Assembly: GCF_000518685.1 (NCBI RefSeq)
Contig: NZ_KI912470.1
Span: forward strand, 96,623-160,622
Length of the DNA stretch: 64,000 bases
Origin: Eubacterium xylanophilum ATCC 35991
GTDB taxonomy: Bacteria; Bacillota; Clostridia; Lachnospirales; Lachnospiraceae
Direction of reading: 5' to 3'
The position numbers and the translations under genes are program-made. Of this stretch, positions 27,752-36,686 are shown piece after piece; the stretch's first letter is position 1, and the number at the start of each line of letters is the position of its first letter. The notes beneath the pieces are model-generated. The model did no database searches. It worked only from the letters and a program-made list of their open reading frames with translations, and was not told the origin of the DNA.

Positions 27752-28108
27752 ATGGCAGGACAGATGGACGGAAACATGGGCAAGGTTGTTGTTGATGAAG
27801 ATGTTCTAGCAAAATATGCAGGCTCCGCTGCTGTTGAGTGTTTTGGTGTAGTTGGCATGGCTTCAGTTAATATGAAAGAAGGACTAGTCAATTTATTGAA
27901 AAAAGATAGCATCAGACACGGTGTTGAGGTACAAGTTCAGAATAATAAGATATATATTGTTATGCATATTATTGTGGCGTATGGTGTAAGTATTATGACA
28001 GTGGCAGGCAATCTTGTTAAGAATGTAAAATACAAAATAGAAGAGTTTACCGGTATGGAGGTTGGTAAGATAACCGTGCTTGTAGAGGGAGTAAGGTTAG
28101 TAGACTAA
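27752..28108 (+). CDS. Asp23/Gls24 family envelope-stress protein (YloU-like)
   Basis: A 118-residue soluble protein of the Asp23/Gls24 (DUF322) family: GKVVVDEDVLAKYAG, VVGMASVN, VEVQVQNNKIYIVMHIIV and the EFTGMEVGKITVLVEGVRL end. The family is linked to envelope stress and alkaline tolerance. YloU-type members sit next to the DAK2-domain gene yloV, as here. The ATG at 27752 follows GGAAAGGTGG. Confidence 0.9.
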   Translation: MAGQMDGNMGKVVVDEDVLAKYAGSAAVECFGVVGMASVNMKEGLVNLLKKDSIRHGVEVQVQNNKIYIVMHIIVAYGVSIMTVAGNLVKNVKYKIEEFTGMEVGKITVLVEGVRLVD

Positions 28109-28145
28109 TCTGGTATCGAATCTAGTTTTTTGGAGGGCAATAAAG

Positions 28146-29852
28146 GTGGCAACTAATGTGATTGATGCAGCAGTTGTTAGGAAGTGTTTTTTATCAGGTG
28201 CTGCTGCACTTCAAGCAAAGAAAGAGTACATCAATGAACTGAATGTATTTCCTGTTCCGGATGGAGATACTGGAACTAATATGACAATGACTATCATGTC
28301 ATCAGTTCAAAGCGTAAAAAGTATAGAAGAAGTGAAGATGTATGATATCTGCAAAGCGATTTCCGGTGGAGCATTGAGAGGAGCTCGTGGAAATTCAGGA
28401 GTCATATTATCACAGCTTTTGCGCGGATTTACTAAGACGCTTGAAAAGAGAGAGGAAGTAGATGTTCTCACTTTGGTTGACGCATTTGAAAATGCAGTTA
28501 ACTCGGCTTATAAGGCAGTTATGAAGCCAAAGGAAGGAACAATTTTAACAGTTGCAAAGTCTGGTGCCGAGAAGGCACGTGAGATAGAAGACGAGCATGA
28601 TGATATCATTCCATTTATGGAGGAAGTCATCGAAGAGATGAGAAATACTCTTGATCAGACTCCTGAGATGCTTCCGGTTTTGAAGGAAGCCGGAGTTGTT
28701 GACTCGGGTGGTATGGGGCTTTTGACAGTTGTCGAAGGAGCATTTGACTGTCTCAGAGGAAAGAAAGTTGATTACAAGAGCGTACTTAATGAAGCGCCGG
28801 GCAAGAAGGGTGTAACTCCTACAAAAGGTGGAGCATCTAAGGGCGCAGCCAAACAGGGTATCAGCACAGAAGATATCAAGTTTGGATATTGTACAGAGTT
28901 CATAGTATTGTTAGAGAAAGAGTATACTGACAAGGATGAGCGCGAATTCAAAGCTTATCTTGAGAGTATAGGAGATTCCATAGTATGTGTATCAGATGAT
29001 GATATTGTAAAAGTTCACGTACATACCAATGATCCCGGCCTTGCATTCCAGAAAGGATTGACATATGGCCAGTTGACAAGTATGAAAGTTGACAATATGA
29101 GAGAAGAGCACAACGAAATCCTCATAAATGCCAGCGAGACATACAAGAAGGAAGAAAAATCCGAACAGGCAGAAGAAACTGCAGAGCCGGCAAAGGAAGT
29201 TGGATTTATCAGTGTATCTGTCGGTGAAGGATTATCTGAGATATTTAAGGGACTTGGCTGTGACTATATCATCGAAGGTGGGCAGACTATGAACCCTAGC
29301 ACAGATGACATTCTCGGTGCAATAGGGAAAGTCAATGCTAAGGTTATTTATATACTGCCAAATAACTCAAATATTGTTTTGGCAGCTAATCAGGCCAAGG
29401 ATCTTACGACAGATAAGGAGATTGTTGTTGTTCCTACTAAGAATATTGCTCAAGGCATAACAGCGATGATTAATTATGCCGAGGGAAGCTCTACAGAGGA
29501 CAATGCAGCATCGATGCTATCTGCTGCCCAAGATATCAAGAGTGGTCAGGTCACTTATGCAGTCAGAGACACATCTATTGACGGCAAGGAGATAAGCTCC
29601 GGAGATATTATGGGACTCAGTGATAAGACCATTGAGGCTGTTGGTAAAGATATTAAAGAGACTACAGTCGAGCTCATCAAGCGATTGATTGATGATGACT
29701 CTGAACTCATAACCTTGTATTATGGTGAGGAGATTTCAGAGGAGGAAGCTACAGATGTAGCTAGCGAGATTGAGAGTAGTTACGAAGACGTTGAAGTGGA
29801 AGTTGAATACGGCGGACAGCCTATTTACTACTATTTTGTTTCAATAGAATAA
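28146..29852 (+). CDS. DAK2-domain fatty acid kinase-like protein (FakA/YloV)
   Basis: A 568-residue protein with an N-terminal DAK2 (DhaL-type) nucleotide domain carrying VFPVPDGDTGTNM and ALRGARGNSGVILSQLLRG, and a middle DAK1-like region (KFGYCTEFIVLLEKEY, VKVHVHTNDPG). The C-terminal half begins at EVGFISVSVGEGL with DegV-type topology. FakA phosphorylates fatty acids bound to FakB for phospholipid synthesis. Translation likely begins at GTG 28146, with GGAGGG about 9 bases upstream. The acidic linker near residue 340 is a typical hinge. No fakB gene is in the window. Confidence 0.9.
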   Translation: MATNVIDAAVVRKCFLSGAAALQAKKEYINELNVFPVPDGDTGTNMTMTIMSSVQSVKSIEEVKMYDICKAISGGALRGARGNSGVILSQLLRGFTKTLEKREEVDVLTLVDAFENAVNSAYKAVMKPKEGTILTVAKSGAEKAREIEDEHDDIIPFMEEVIEEMRNTLDQTPEMLPVLKEAGVVDSGGMGLLTVVEGAFDCLRGKKVDYKSVLNEAPGKKGVTPTKGGASKGAAKQGISTEDIKFGYCTEFIVLLEKEYTDKDEREFKAYLESIGDSIVCVSDDDIVKVHVHTNDPGLAFQKGLTYGQLTSMKVDNMREEHNEILINASETYKKEEKSEQAEETAEPAKEVGFISVSVGEGLSEIFKGLGCDYIIEGGQTMNPSTDDILGAIGKVNAKVIYILPNNSNIVLAANQAKDLTTDKEIVVVPTKNIAQGITAMINYAEGSSTEDNAASMLSAAQDIKSGQVTYAVRDTSIDGKEISSGDIMGLSDKTIEAVGKDIKETTVELIKRLIDDDSELITLYYGEEISEEEATDVASEIESSYEDVEVEVEYGGQPIYYYFVSIE

Positions 29853-29856
29853 TTAA

Positions 29857-29934
29857 TATGGCATCATTTGTTTGGAGAGTGCCTCCGATGGCAGTTCTGT
29901 CAGACGGCATCTCCGACAAAGGTGCTATTTTTTA
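29857..29934 (+). terminator. Long imperfect hairpin with T-run after the FakA-like gene
   Basis: An extended imperfect stem (outer GCA..TTTGT..GGAGA, inner TGCC/GGCA) ends in TTTTTT at 29928-29933. It is probably a terminator, though its 70-base size also allows a small structured RNA. Confidence 0.6.
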
Positions 29935-29964
29935 AATGAGATTCTTTGAGGGGGATTTCTTACA

Positions 29965-32670
29965 ATGAGTCAGCAAGACAAGTTATTATTAATAGATGGA
30001 AATAGTATTATAAACCGTGCCTTTTATGGTGTGCCTACCTTGACTAACAAGGCAGGATTGCACACTAATGCAGTGTACGGTTTTTTGAATATTTTGACTA
30101 AAACCATGGATGAGGAGAATCCTACACACATGCTGGTGGCTTTTGATGTCAAGAAGCCCACATTTAGGCATAAGATGTTTGAGGAATACAAGGGGCAGAG
30201 GTCTCCGATGCCGGGAGAGCTCAAGGAGCAGGTTCCTGTTCTCAAAGACGTGTTAAAAGCCATGGGTATTACAATCAAAGAGGAGCCGGGGATTGAGGCG
30301 GATGATATTCTCGGAACAATGGCTAAGCTTGGAGAGAAGAAGGGATATGATGTAACCATTCTCTCAGGAGATAAGGATTTGCTTCAGTTGGTTACAGATA
30401 AGATCACAGTCAAGATTCCCAAAAGCATGAAAGGTACTACAACCGTAGAAAAGTATAAGCCTGCAGATGTAATCGCAAAGTATGGAATCACACCTATTCA
30501 GATTATAGACTTGAAGGGACTTATGGGAGATTCATCTGATAATTATCCCGGTGTTCCAGGCGTTGGTGAGAAGACCGCTCTCAAGTTGTTGACTCTTTAT
30601 GGGACACTTGAAAATGTTCTGTCAAATATTGACAATATTAGTGGCAAGAAACTCAAAGAAAACCTAGCTAATAATGTGAAACTTGCTGAATTGTGCAAGG
30701 AGCTTGCTACAATCAAAGTGGATTGCAAGTTGGGAATAAATGTAGAAGATTGCAAATTGGAGAATATTTATAACGAGGCGGCCTATGATGTCCTCAGTAA
30801 ACTTGAGATTAAGACATTTCTCTCAAGATTTAAACTCCAGAATAGTGGCGGTAATGCTGCTGTAGAGAAGGGCTTTGCCTATGTTAATAAAAAAGAGCAA
30901 TTTAGCCATGCAGTTAAGACTTGTCTTGAGTCGGATATAGTTGCTTTTAAGCTTTTGCTTCAGGGAAAGAATGATGATGAAATCGAGAACAGCGGACAAT
31001 TTACCTTTGTCTTAGAGGAAAAGCCTAGGATTTTAGGCCTGGTTCTTGCATGCAACTCGAAGATGGTATATTTTTGCAGAGTTGGAGATGAGATTGGGGT
31101 AGATGATATACGAGAAGCTCTGGGCAAATTAGAAGAGAGCTGTGATACTCTAGTCACCAACAATCTCAAGGACCAGTTAGACGAGATGCAGGACGTGGAT
31201 ATAACAAAGTACTTTGATACAGAGATTGCATCATATGTAATTGACCCTCTTGGAAAGAGCAACTATTCTGAGGATATATCGATGGAATATGCAGAGATTA
31301 GCATGCCTACGTATGAGTTGCTTTTTGGAAAAGAAAAGATAGCGAGCCTTATAGAGAGCAAGAGAAAAGAAGTAGTAAGATACTACTGTTATGATGCATT
31401 GGTTTCTTTCCTGGCTTTCAAACCAATGCGAAGAAAACTCAAGAATATAAAATCCTATGAGTTGTTTACACAGGTGGAGATGCCGCTTGTAAAAACGCTT
31501 CACAATATGGAGCGCGAGGGTATATATATCAAGAAGGATGAGCTTGCCAGGTACGGAGAGAGATTGGCAGAGAAAATCGATGAGCTGCAAGCTGACATAT
31601 ATAGACTTGCAGGAGAGGAATTCAATATCAACTCGCCAAAGCAGTTGGGAGTGGTATTGTTTGAAAAGCTGAACCTTCCATACGGGAAGAAGACCAAGAC
31701 CGGGTACTCAACATCGGCGGAGGTTTTGGAGAAGCTTAGAGTTGAAAATCCAATTGTTGAAAATATACTTGAGTACAGACAGTTGTCTAAACTCAAGTCC
31801 ACATATGCAGATGGTTTATCCAATTATATCGACCCGGATGGTCGCATCAGAACCACTTTTAACCAGACTATTACTGCTACCGGACGACTAAGCAGTACAG
31901 AGCCGAATTTGCAAAATATTCCGATAAGGATGGACATAGGGCGAGAGATTAGAAAAGTATTTGTGCCAAAGCAGGGATATGTATTTCTTGACGCTGATTA
32001 TTCTCAGATTGAACTCAGAGTCCTCGCTCACATGTCTGGAGATGATGAGCTTATAAAGGCTTATAGAGAAAATGCAGATATTCATCAGACAACGGCATCG
32101 CTTGTATTCCACGTGCCTTATGATGAAGTCACAGAGCTTCAGAGAAGAAGTGCCAAGGCGGTTAACTTTGGTATTGTCTATGGCATAAGTGGATTTGGGT
32201 TGTCAAGAGATCTTGGCATAACAAAGAAACAGGCTGAGCAGTATATAGAGGACTATTTTGCATCTTATCCAAAGCTGAAGGAGTATTTAGATGGTCTTGT
32301 AGATGCGGGAAAGAACAAGGGATATGTGACATCTCTTTATGGACGAAGAAGACCGATACCTGAGTTGTCTTCATCTAACTACATGCAGAGACAGTTTGGA
32401 GAGAGAATAGCCAAGAATTCTCCTATTCAGGGAACTGCGGCGGATATAATCAAGATTGCAATGATAAATGTCGACAGAAAGTTGCGTGAAAAGGGACTTG
32501 AGTCGAGATTGATTCTTCAGATACACGATGAATTGCTCATAGAGACCAAGGAAGAGGAGATTGAAATAGTCAGAGAGATTCTCCAGAGCGAGATGGTCAA
32601 TGCGGCAAAACTCGATGTTCCGTTGATTGCTGAGGTTAAGCAGGGCTCGGATTGGTATACCGCGAAGTGA
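29965..32670 (+). CDS. polA: DNA polymerase I
   Basis: A 901-residue PolA with an N-terminal 5'-3' exonuclease (LLIDGNSIINRAFYG, GIEADDILGTMA, LSGDKDLLQL, KGLMGDSSDNYPGVPGVG). A proofreading-like middle domain and the polymerase domain follow: motif A DYSQIELRVLAH near 677, O-helix RRSAKAVNFGIVYG, motif C QIHDELLIE near 851. The middle domain lacks the DxE exonuclease residues (the expected first motif reads SDIVAFKLLL), so 3'-5' proofreading is probably absent, as in Bacillus PolA. The ATG follows GAGGGGGAT. The coaE gene comes 31 bases later. Confidence 0.97.
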   Translation: MSQQDKLLLIDGNSIINRAFYGVPTLTNKAGLHTNAVYGFLNILTKTMDEENPTHMLVAFDVKKPTFRHKMFEEYKGQRSPMPGELKEQVPVLKDVLKAMGITIKEEPGIEADDILGTMAKLGEKKGYDVTILSGDKDLLQLVTDKITVKIPKSMKGTTTVEKYKPADVIAKYGITPIQIIDLKGLMGDSSDNYPGVPGVGEKTALKLLTLYGTLENVLSNIDNISGKKLKENLANNVKLAELCKELATIKVDCKLGINVEDCKLENIYNEAAYDVLSKLEIKTFLSRFKLQNSGGNAAVEKGFAYVNKKEQFSHAVKTCLESDIVAFKLLLQGKNDDEIENSGQFTFVLEEKPRILGLVLACNSKMVYFCRVGDEIGVDDIREALGKLEESCDTLVTNNLKDQLDEMQDVDITKYFDTEIASYVIDPLGKSNYSEDISMEYAEISMPTYELLFGKEKIASLIESKRKEVVRYYCYDALVSFLAFKPMRRKLKNIKSYELFTQVEMPLVKTLHNMEREGIYIKKDELARYGERLAEKIDELQADIYRLAGEEFNINSPKQLGVVLFEKLNLPYGKKTKTGYSTSAEVLEKLRVENPIVENILEYRQLSKLKSTYADGLSNYIDPDGRIRTTFNQTITATGRLSSTEPNLQNIPIRMDIGREIRKVFVPKQGYVFLDADYSQIELRVLAHMSGDDELIKAYRENADIHQTTASLVFHVPYDEVTELQRRSAKAVNFGIVYGISGFGLSRDLGITKKQAEQYIEDYFASYPKLKEYLDGLVDAGKNKGYVTSLYGRRRPIPELSSSNYMQRQFGERIAKNSPIQGTAADIIKIAMINVDRKLREKGLESRLILQIHDELLIETKEEEIEIVREILQSEMVNAAKLDVPLIAEVKQGSDWYTAK

Positions 32671-32701
32671 TGCGGAATATTTTTCTTTGATGGAGAGATA
32701 G

Positions 32702-33292
32702 ATGATTATTGGAATTGTTGGTGGAGTTGGAAGTGGCAAATCAGAAGTTTTGAATATTATTAAAAGGCGCTTTGGGGCCAGGATTATCATGGCCGATGCG
32801 GTTGGAGCCAAGATTATGAGAGCAGGGGAGCCCGGTTTTGAGCCGATTGTGGAGCTTTTTGGTCCGGAAGTGATTGGTGCTGACGGGGAACTTGACAGAG
32901 AGTATATTGCCAGTCGTGTATATAAGGACGAAACGCTTATGGAAAGACTGGAGGCAATAGTTCATCCCTTGGTAAAAAAAGAGGTTAAGAGCTATGTAGA
33001 GCACTTGGATCCGGACGAGATATGCTTTTATGAGTGTGCTATAATGTTTGAGACGGGAAGTGATGAGATATGCCACAAGATTTGCGGCATAATCACAGAT
33101 GATGATATTAGGATTCAAAGGCTTCAGGAGAATCGTGGCTATAGCCCGGAGAAGTCTAGGGAGATAATGAGTAAGCAGATGTCATGTGATGAATTGAGAA
33201 AACGATGTGACTTTGTGATAGAGAACAACCGTGGAAAGGAAGAGCTGGAGGCTCAGGTGATGGAGGTTCTTGAAAAATATTTTGTAAAATAG
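32702..33292 (+). CDS. coaE: Dephospho-CoA kinase
   Basis: CoaE phosphorylates dephospho-CoA to CoA, the last step of CoA synthesis. The 196-residue protein has the P-loop GGVGSGKSEV, MADAVGAKIM near residue 30, and the IVHPLVKKEV region. YECAIMFETG and RIQRLQENRGYSPEKSREIM form the lid, as in the family. TGGAGAGATAG precedes the ATG. The polA-coaE order is common in Firmicutes. Confidence 0.95.
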   Translation: MIIGIVGGVGSGKSEVLNIIKRRFGARIIMADAVGAKIMRAGEPGFEPIVELFGPEVIGADGELDREYIASRVYKDETLMERLEAIVHPLVKKEVKSYVEHLDPDEICFYECAIMFETGSDEICHKICGIITDDDIRIQRLQENRGYSPEKSREIMSKQMSCDELRKRCDFVIENNRGKEELEAQVMEVLEKYFVK

Positions 33293-33304
33293 AGGAATGA
33301 TGCT

Positions 33305-34108
33305 ATGAGATTATACAGTTTGGCCAGCGGAAGCAGCGGAAACTGCACTTATGTTGAACCGGAGGACGGCGGAAGAGGAATTCTCATTGACGCCGGAATC
33401 AGCATGAAGAGAATAAGAGAGGGATTAGAAAATCAGAACATCAATATTGAAAATGTTCTGGCTATTTTCGTGACTCATGAGCATGCAGACCACATTAGCG
33501 GATTGGGGCCTGTAGTTAGAAAGTATGGGATTCCCGTGTACTCTACCAAGGGAACTATAGATTATATACTTGAAAGTGGCAAGTGTGGAAAGCTGGATGA
33601 GAGCCATTTTAATATAATAGTTCCGGATGAGGAGATAGAGATAGATGGAATCAAGGTAACACCTTTTAGAATCTCCCATGACGCGGCGGATCCTGTGGGA
33701 TACAGATGTTATTCCGGGGGAAAGAATATTGCAGTTGCCACGGATATCGGTGTATGCAATGAATATATATTTAACTATCTCAAGGAATGCGATGCCATAT
33801 TATTGGAGGCAAATCATGATATCAGCATGCTTCAGGCAGGACCGTATCCGTATTCTTTGAAACTCAGGATTCTCGGGAATGAGGGGCATCTGTCAAATGA
33901 TAAGTGTGCAGAGTTTGTGAAGAGATTGGCTCATTATAAGCTGAAAAATCTTATATTGGGGCATCTGTCTAATGACAACAACTACCCAGAGTTGGCCTAT
34001 CAGACGGTGAAGAATGAGTTGCAATTGGAGTGCGACACTCATGATATTCCGATGCTTGATATGTGCGTTGCCAAGCGAAGTGGACCGACACCGCCGGTAG
34101 TAATATGA
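33305..34108 (+). CDS. Metallo-beta-lactamase fold hydrolase (YycJ/WalJ-like)
   Basis: A 267-residue MBL-fold protein with SLASGSSGNCTYVE at the N-terminus, the metal motif THEHADHISG, a VATDIG strand and EANHD; the C-terminal HLSNDNNYP holds the last His. This pattern matches YycJ/WalJ, a predicted 5'-3' exonuclease linked to DNA repair and division timing. Here it is not in a walRK operon but follows coaE by 12 bases. Its stop overlaps a possible ATG, but the next gene more likely starts at 34126. Confidence 0.88.
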   Translation: MRLYSLASGSSGNCTYVEPEDGGRGILIDAGISMKRIREGLENQNINIENVLAIFVTHEHADHISGLGPVVRKYGIPVYSTKGTIDYILESGKCGKLDESHFNIIVPDEEIEIDGIKVTPFRISHDAADPVGYRCYSGGKNIAVATDIGVCNEYIFNYLKECDAILLEANHDISMLQAGPYPYSLKLRILGNEGHLSNDKCAEFVKRLAHYKLKNLILGHLSNDNNYPELAYQTVKNELQLECDTHDIPMLDMCVAKRSGPTPPVVI

Positions 34109-34125
34109 TTTTGGAGGAAGGAAAA

Positions 34126-34662
34126 GTGGATAAGTTTGAGATAATAAATAGAAAACTAGAGCACAAGGGAGCAATTGTCGATTTTTATACTCTTGATGTG
34201 AAAGTACCCAATGGTAATATAGCTCATTGGGATCGCATAGAACACAAGGGGGCATCGGCGATTGTTCCTGTTGACGAAGAAGGAAAAATAATCCTTGTAA
34301 GACAATACAGAGGGGCGATAGATGATCTGATGCTTGAACTTCCTGCCGGAGGAAGAGACAGCATTGATGAGGATTTTCGAACATGTGCTACAAGAGAATT
34401 AGAGGAAGAGATAGGCTATAGATCTGAAAATGTAGAGCATCTAATAGATTATCACTCGGCAGCAGCTTATACAAGTGAATTGATAGCAATTTACTATGCA
34501 ACAGATCTCATTCCATCACACCAGAATCTCGATGAAAATGAGATGATTGATATTGAGAGGTATACTATTGCTGAGATAGAAGATATGATTTTTAGCGGAG
34601 AGATTACGGATGGCAAGACGATTGCGGGAGTTTTGGCATATAAATCTCTTATAAGTAGATAA
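34126..34662 (+). CDS. NUDIX hydrolase, probable ADP-ribose pyrophosphatase
   Basis: A 178-residue protein with a perfect Nudix box, GRDSIDEDFRTCATRELEEE followed by IGY. The ADPRase-type frame is also present: HKGAIVDFYTLDVKVPNG, HKGASAIVPVDEEGKIILV and RQYRGAIDDLMLELPAG. It likely splits ADP-ribose to AMP and ribose-5-phosphate. I choose GTG 34126 because GGAGG lies 8 bases ahead; an upstream ATG at 34105 overlaps the previous stop and lacks such a site. It closes the polA-coaE operon. Confidence 0.88.
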   Translation: MDKFEIINRKLEHKGAIVDFYTLDVKVPNGNIAHWDRIEHKGASAIVPVDEEGKIILVRQYRGAIDDLMLELPAGGRDSIDEDFRTCATRELEEEIGYRSENVEHLIDYHSAAAYTSELIAIYYATDLIPSHQNLDENEMIDIERYTIAEIEDMIFSGEITDGKTIAGVLAYKSLISR

Positions 34663-34670
34663 TTCACATT

Positions 34671-34700
34671 TTGGTAACAAAAAGATAGTAGAATTATAAT
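34671..34700 (+). promoter_or_regulatory. Promoter of the Gld-type ABC operon
   Basis: TTGGTA (34671-34676), an 18-base spacer and TATAAT (34695-34700). The TTG start codon of the ATPase gene follows about 40 bases later. Confidence 0.55.
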
Positions 34701-34739
34701 CGCGTTATAGAGAAGAAAATACCTAAGGAGGTTGACAAA

Positions 34740-35783
34740 TTGATAGAAGTAAAGAATCTCGTCAAGAGATATGGAGATAGAAATGTTGTCGATGATTTGA
34801 GTTTCACAGTAGACAAGGGACAAGTAGTGGGATTTCTTGGACCAAATGGAGCAGGTAAATCAACTACCATGAATATTATTACCGGATATATATCGGCGAC
34901 AGAAGGCGAAGTTAAGGTAAATGGATATGATGTATTTGAAGATCCGGAGAAAGCTAAGGCTTGTATAGGTTATCTTCCGGAGCAACCGCCGGTATATCCT
35001 GACATGAAGGTTAGAGAGTATCTTGCCTTTGTAGCTGAGCTTAAGAAGGTTGACAGAGAAGACAGAGAGAAGCAGATTCTAGATGTCGTCAGAGCAACGA
35101 AGATTCAGGATGTGTCCGAGAGACTTATTAAGCATTTGTCCAAGGGATATAGACAGCGTGTGGGACTTGCCGGGGCTATGATTGGCAATCCGGATATCCT
35201 CATTCTCGATGAGCCAACAGTTGGTCTTGATCCCAAGCAGATTATAGAAATCAGAAATCTCATAAAGGAGCTCAGCAAAGAGCATACAATCCTCATAAGT
35301 TCTCATATTATGCAGGAAGTAAATGCTGTTTGTAATCAGATATTGATTATCAATCAGGGAAAACTCATATTGTCTGATACACCGGAAAACATTCCGGAAC
35401 ACATATCTCAGACCAATGAGATAGTATTTCGCGCCAAGGGCGAGAAAAACTTGGTCAAGAGTCTTGTTGAGAAGCTCGATGATGTCATTGATTTTAAAAT
35501 CAAGAGAACAGAGGAACAAGAAGTTATTCAAGTGGAGTTATCAAGCCCGGCAAACAAGGATGTAAGAGAGGATATATTCTTTACATTTGCTGAGGCCAAG
35601 TGTCCTATTATAGAGATGAATCTCAATGTTCCTACACTTGAGGAAGTATTCCTGCGATTGACAGGTGAGGGTACACGCCAGTATGGTGGCAAGATTTCCA
35701 AGGATGAGCGCAAGAAGATGAAGAGAAAGCTCATTCAACAGAAGAGAGATAAAGAAGAGAAAAGCGAAGAGGAGGCCAAGTAA
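34740..35783 (+). CDS. ABC transporter ATP-binding protein, GldA-like
   Basis: A 347-residue ABC ATPase. It has Walker A GPNGAGKSTTMN, the signature LSKGYRQRVGLAGAM, Walker B ILILDEPTVGLDP and the switch His in LISSHIMQEV. A C-terminal extension of about 120 residues includes a basic end. It is co-encoded with an ABC-2 permease and two extracytoplasmic partners, the set known as Gld/Nos-type. Translation starts at TTG 34740, with AAGGAGG 8 bases before it. The transported substrate is unknown; such systems are used for export or envelope processes. Confidence 0.92.
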   Translation: MIEVKNLVKRYGDRNVVDDLSFTVDKGQVVGFLGPNGAGKSTTMNIITGYISATEGEVKVNGYDVFEDPEKAKACIGYLPEQPPVYPDMKVREYLAFVAELKKVDREDREKQILDVVRATKIQDVSERLIKHLSKGYRQRVGLAGAMIGNPDILILDEPTVGLDPKQIIEIRNLIKELSKEHTILISSHIMQEVNAVCNQILIINQGKLILSDTPENIPEHISQTNEIVFRAKGEKNLVKSLVEKLDDVIDFKIKRTEEQEVIQVELSSPANKDVREDIFFTFAEAKCPIIEMNLNVPTLEEVFLRLTGEGTRQYGGKISKDERKKMKRKLIQQKRDKEEKSEEEAK

Positions 35784-36674
35784 ATGTTTGCAGTTTATAA
35801 GAAAGAATTGAGGTCCTACTTCACATCGATGATAGGATGGGTGTTTATCGCATTCTTCCTGGTTCTTGTAGGCCTGTATTTTATGGTATATAATTTGATG
35901 AATGGCTATACGGATTTTGGAGCAGTATTCACAGGAATAGAGATGTTCTTTGTATTGCTTCTTGTGCCTGTTCTCACTATGAGAATTATAGCTGAGGAGA
36001 ATAGACAGAAGACGGATCAGTTGCTATATACATCACCGGTATCAATAACTAAGATTATTGTTGGAAAGTATCTGGCACTTATCACCTTGTTTGGAATGGC
36101 TATGGCAGTTGTATCCACGTATCCATTGATTTTGTCCGGACTTGTTAAGGATGTTGCGACAAACAACGAGAGCGTTGACTTCGCCATGGCATATGGAAGT
36201 ATCCTTGGGTTCTTCCTTCTCGGATCGGCATATATCGCCATCGGACTATTTATCTCGTCTCTCACTGAGAGTCAGGTAATATCAGCGGTTGTATCCGGTA
36301 TCATAATGATTTTTACATACCTTATGACTAGCCTTGCAACTATGCTACCGGCGAATCATACGTTTGTATTTTGGTTCTTGGCAGCTCTTATCATCGTTAT
36401 TGCCATTATCCTTGGATTCTGGATTCACAACCCATGGATGACTGCATTAGTTGCCATTGTTGCGGAAGTGGTCCTCACGGCATTATTTATTCTGAAGACA
36501 GAGAGTTTTGATGGACTTATCGGAAATGCTCTCAGCTCAATATCTATTGTTGACAAGTATCAGAATTTCACCATGGGAATATTTGACGTAAATGCACTTG
36601 TTTACTATATCAGTGTGGCATTTATATTTGTATTTGTAACAATTCAGAGAATCAAGAAGAAGAGATGGAACTAA
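35784..36674 (+). CDS. ABC-2 type permease
   Basis: A 296-residue membrane protein with six to seven helices, starting MFAVYKKELRSYFTSMIGWVF as is typical for ABC-2 permeases. It includes the MRIIAEENRQKTDQLLYTSPVS region that contacts the ATPase. It begins on the base after the ATPase stop, behind GAGGCCAAG. With the preceding ATPase it forms the transporter core. Confidence 0.88.
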   Translation: MFAVYKKELRSYFTSMIGWVFIAFFLVLVGLYFMVYNLMNGYTDFGAVFTGIEMFFVLLLVPVLTMRIIAEENRQKTDQLLYTSPVSITKIIVGKYLALITLFGMAMAVVSTYPLILSGLVKDVATNNESVDFAMAYGSILGFFLLGSAYIAIGLFISSLTESQVISAVVSGIIMIFTYLMTSLATMLPANHTFVFWFLAALIIVIAIILGFWIHNPWMTALVAIVAEVVLTALFILKTESFDGLIGNALSSISIVDKYQNFTMGIFDVNALVYYISVAFIFVFVTIQRIKKKRWN

Positions 36675-36686
36675 TGGAGGGTAACC

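Noticed and set aside
34300-34315. GTAAGACAAT inside the NUDIX gene, similar to the repeat arm
   Set aside because: It is coding sequence with no partner arm or tail.
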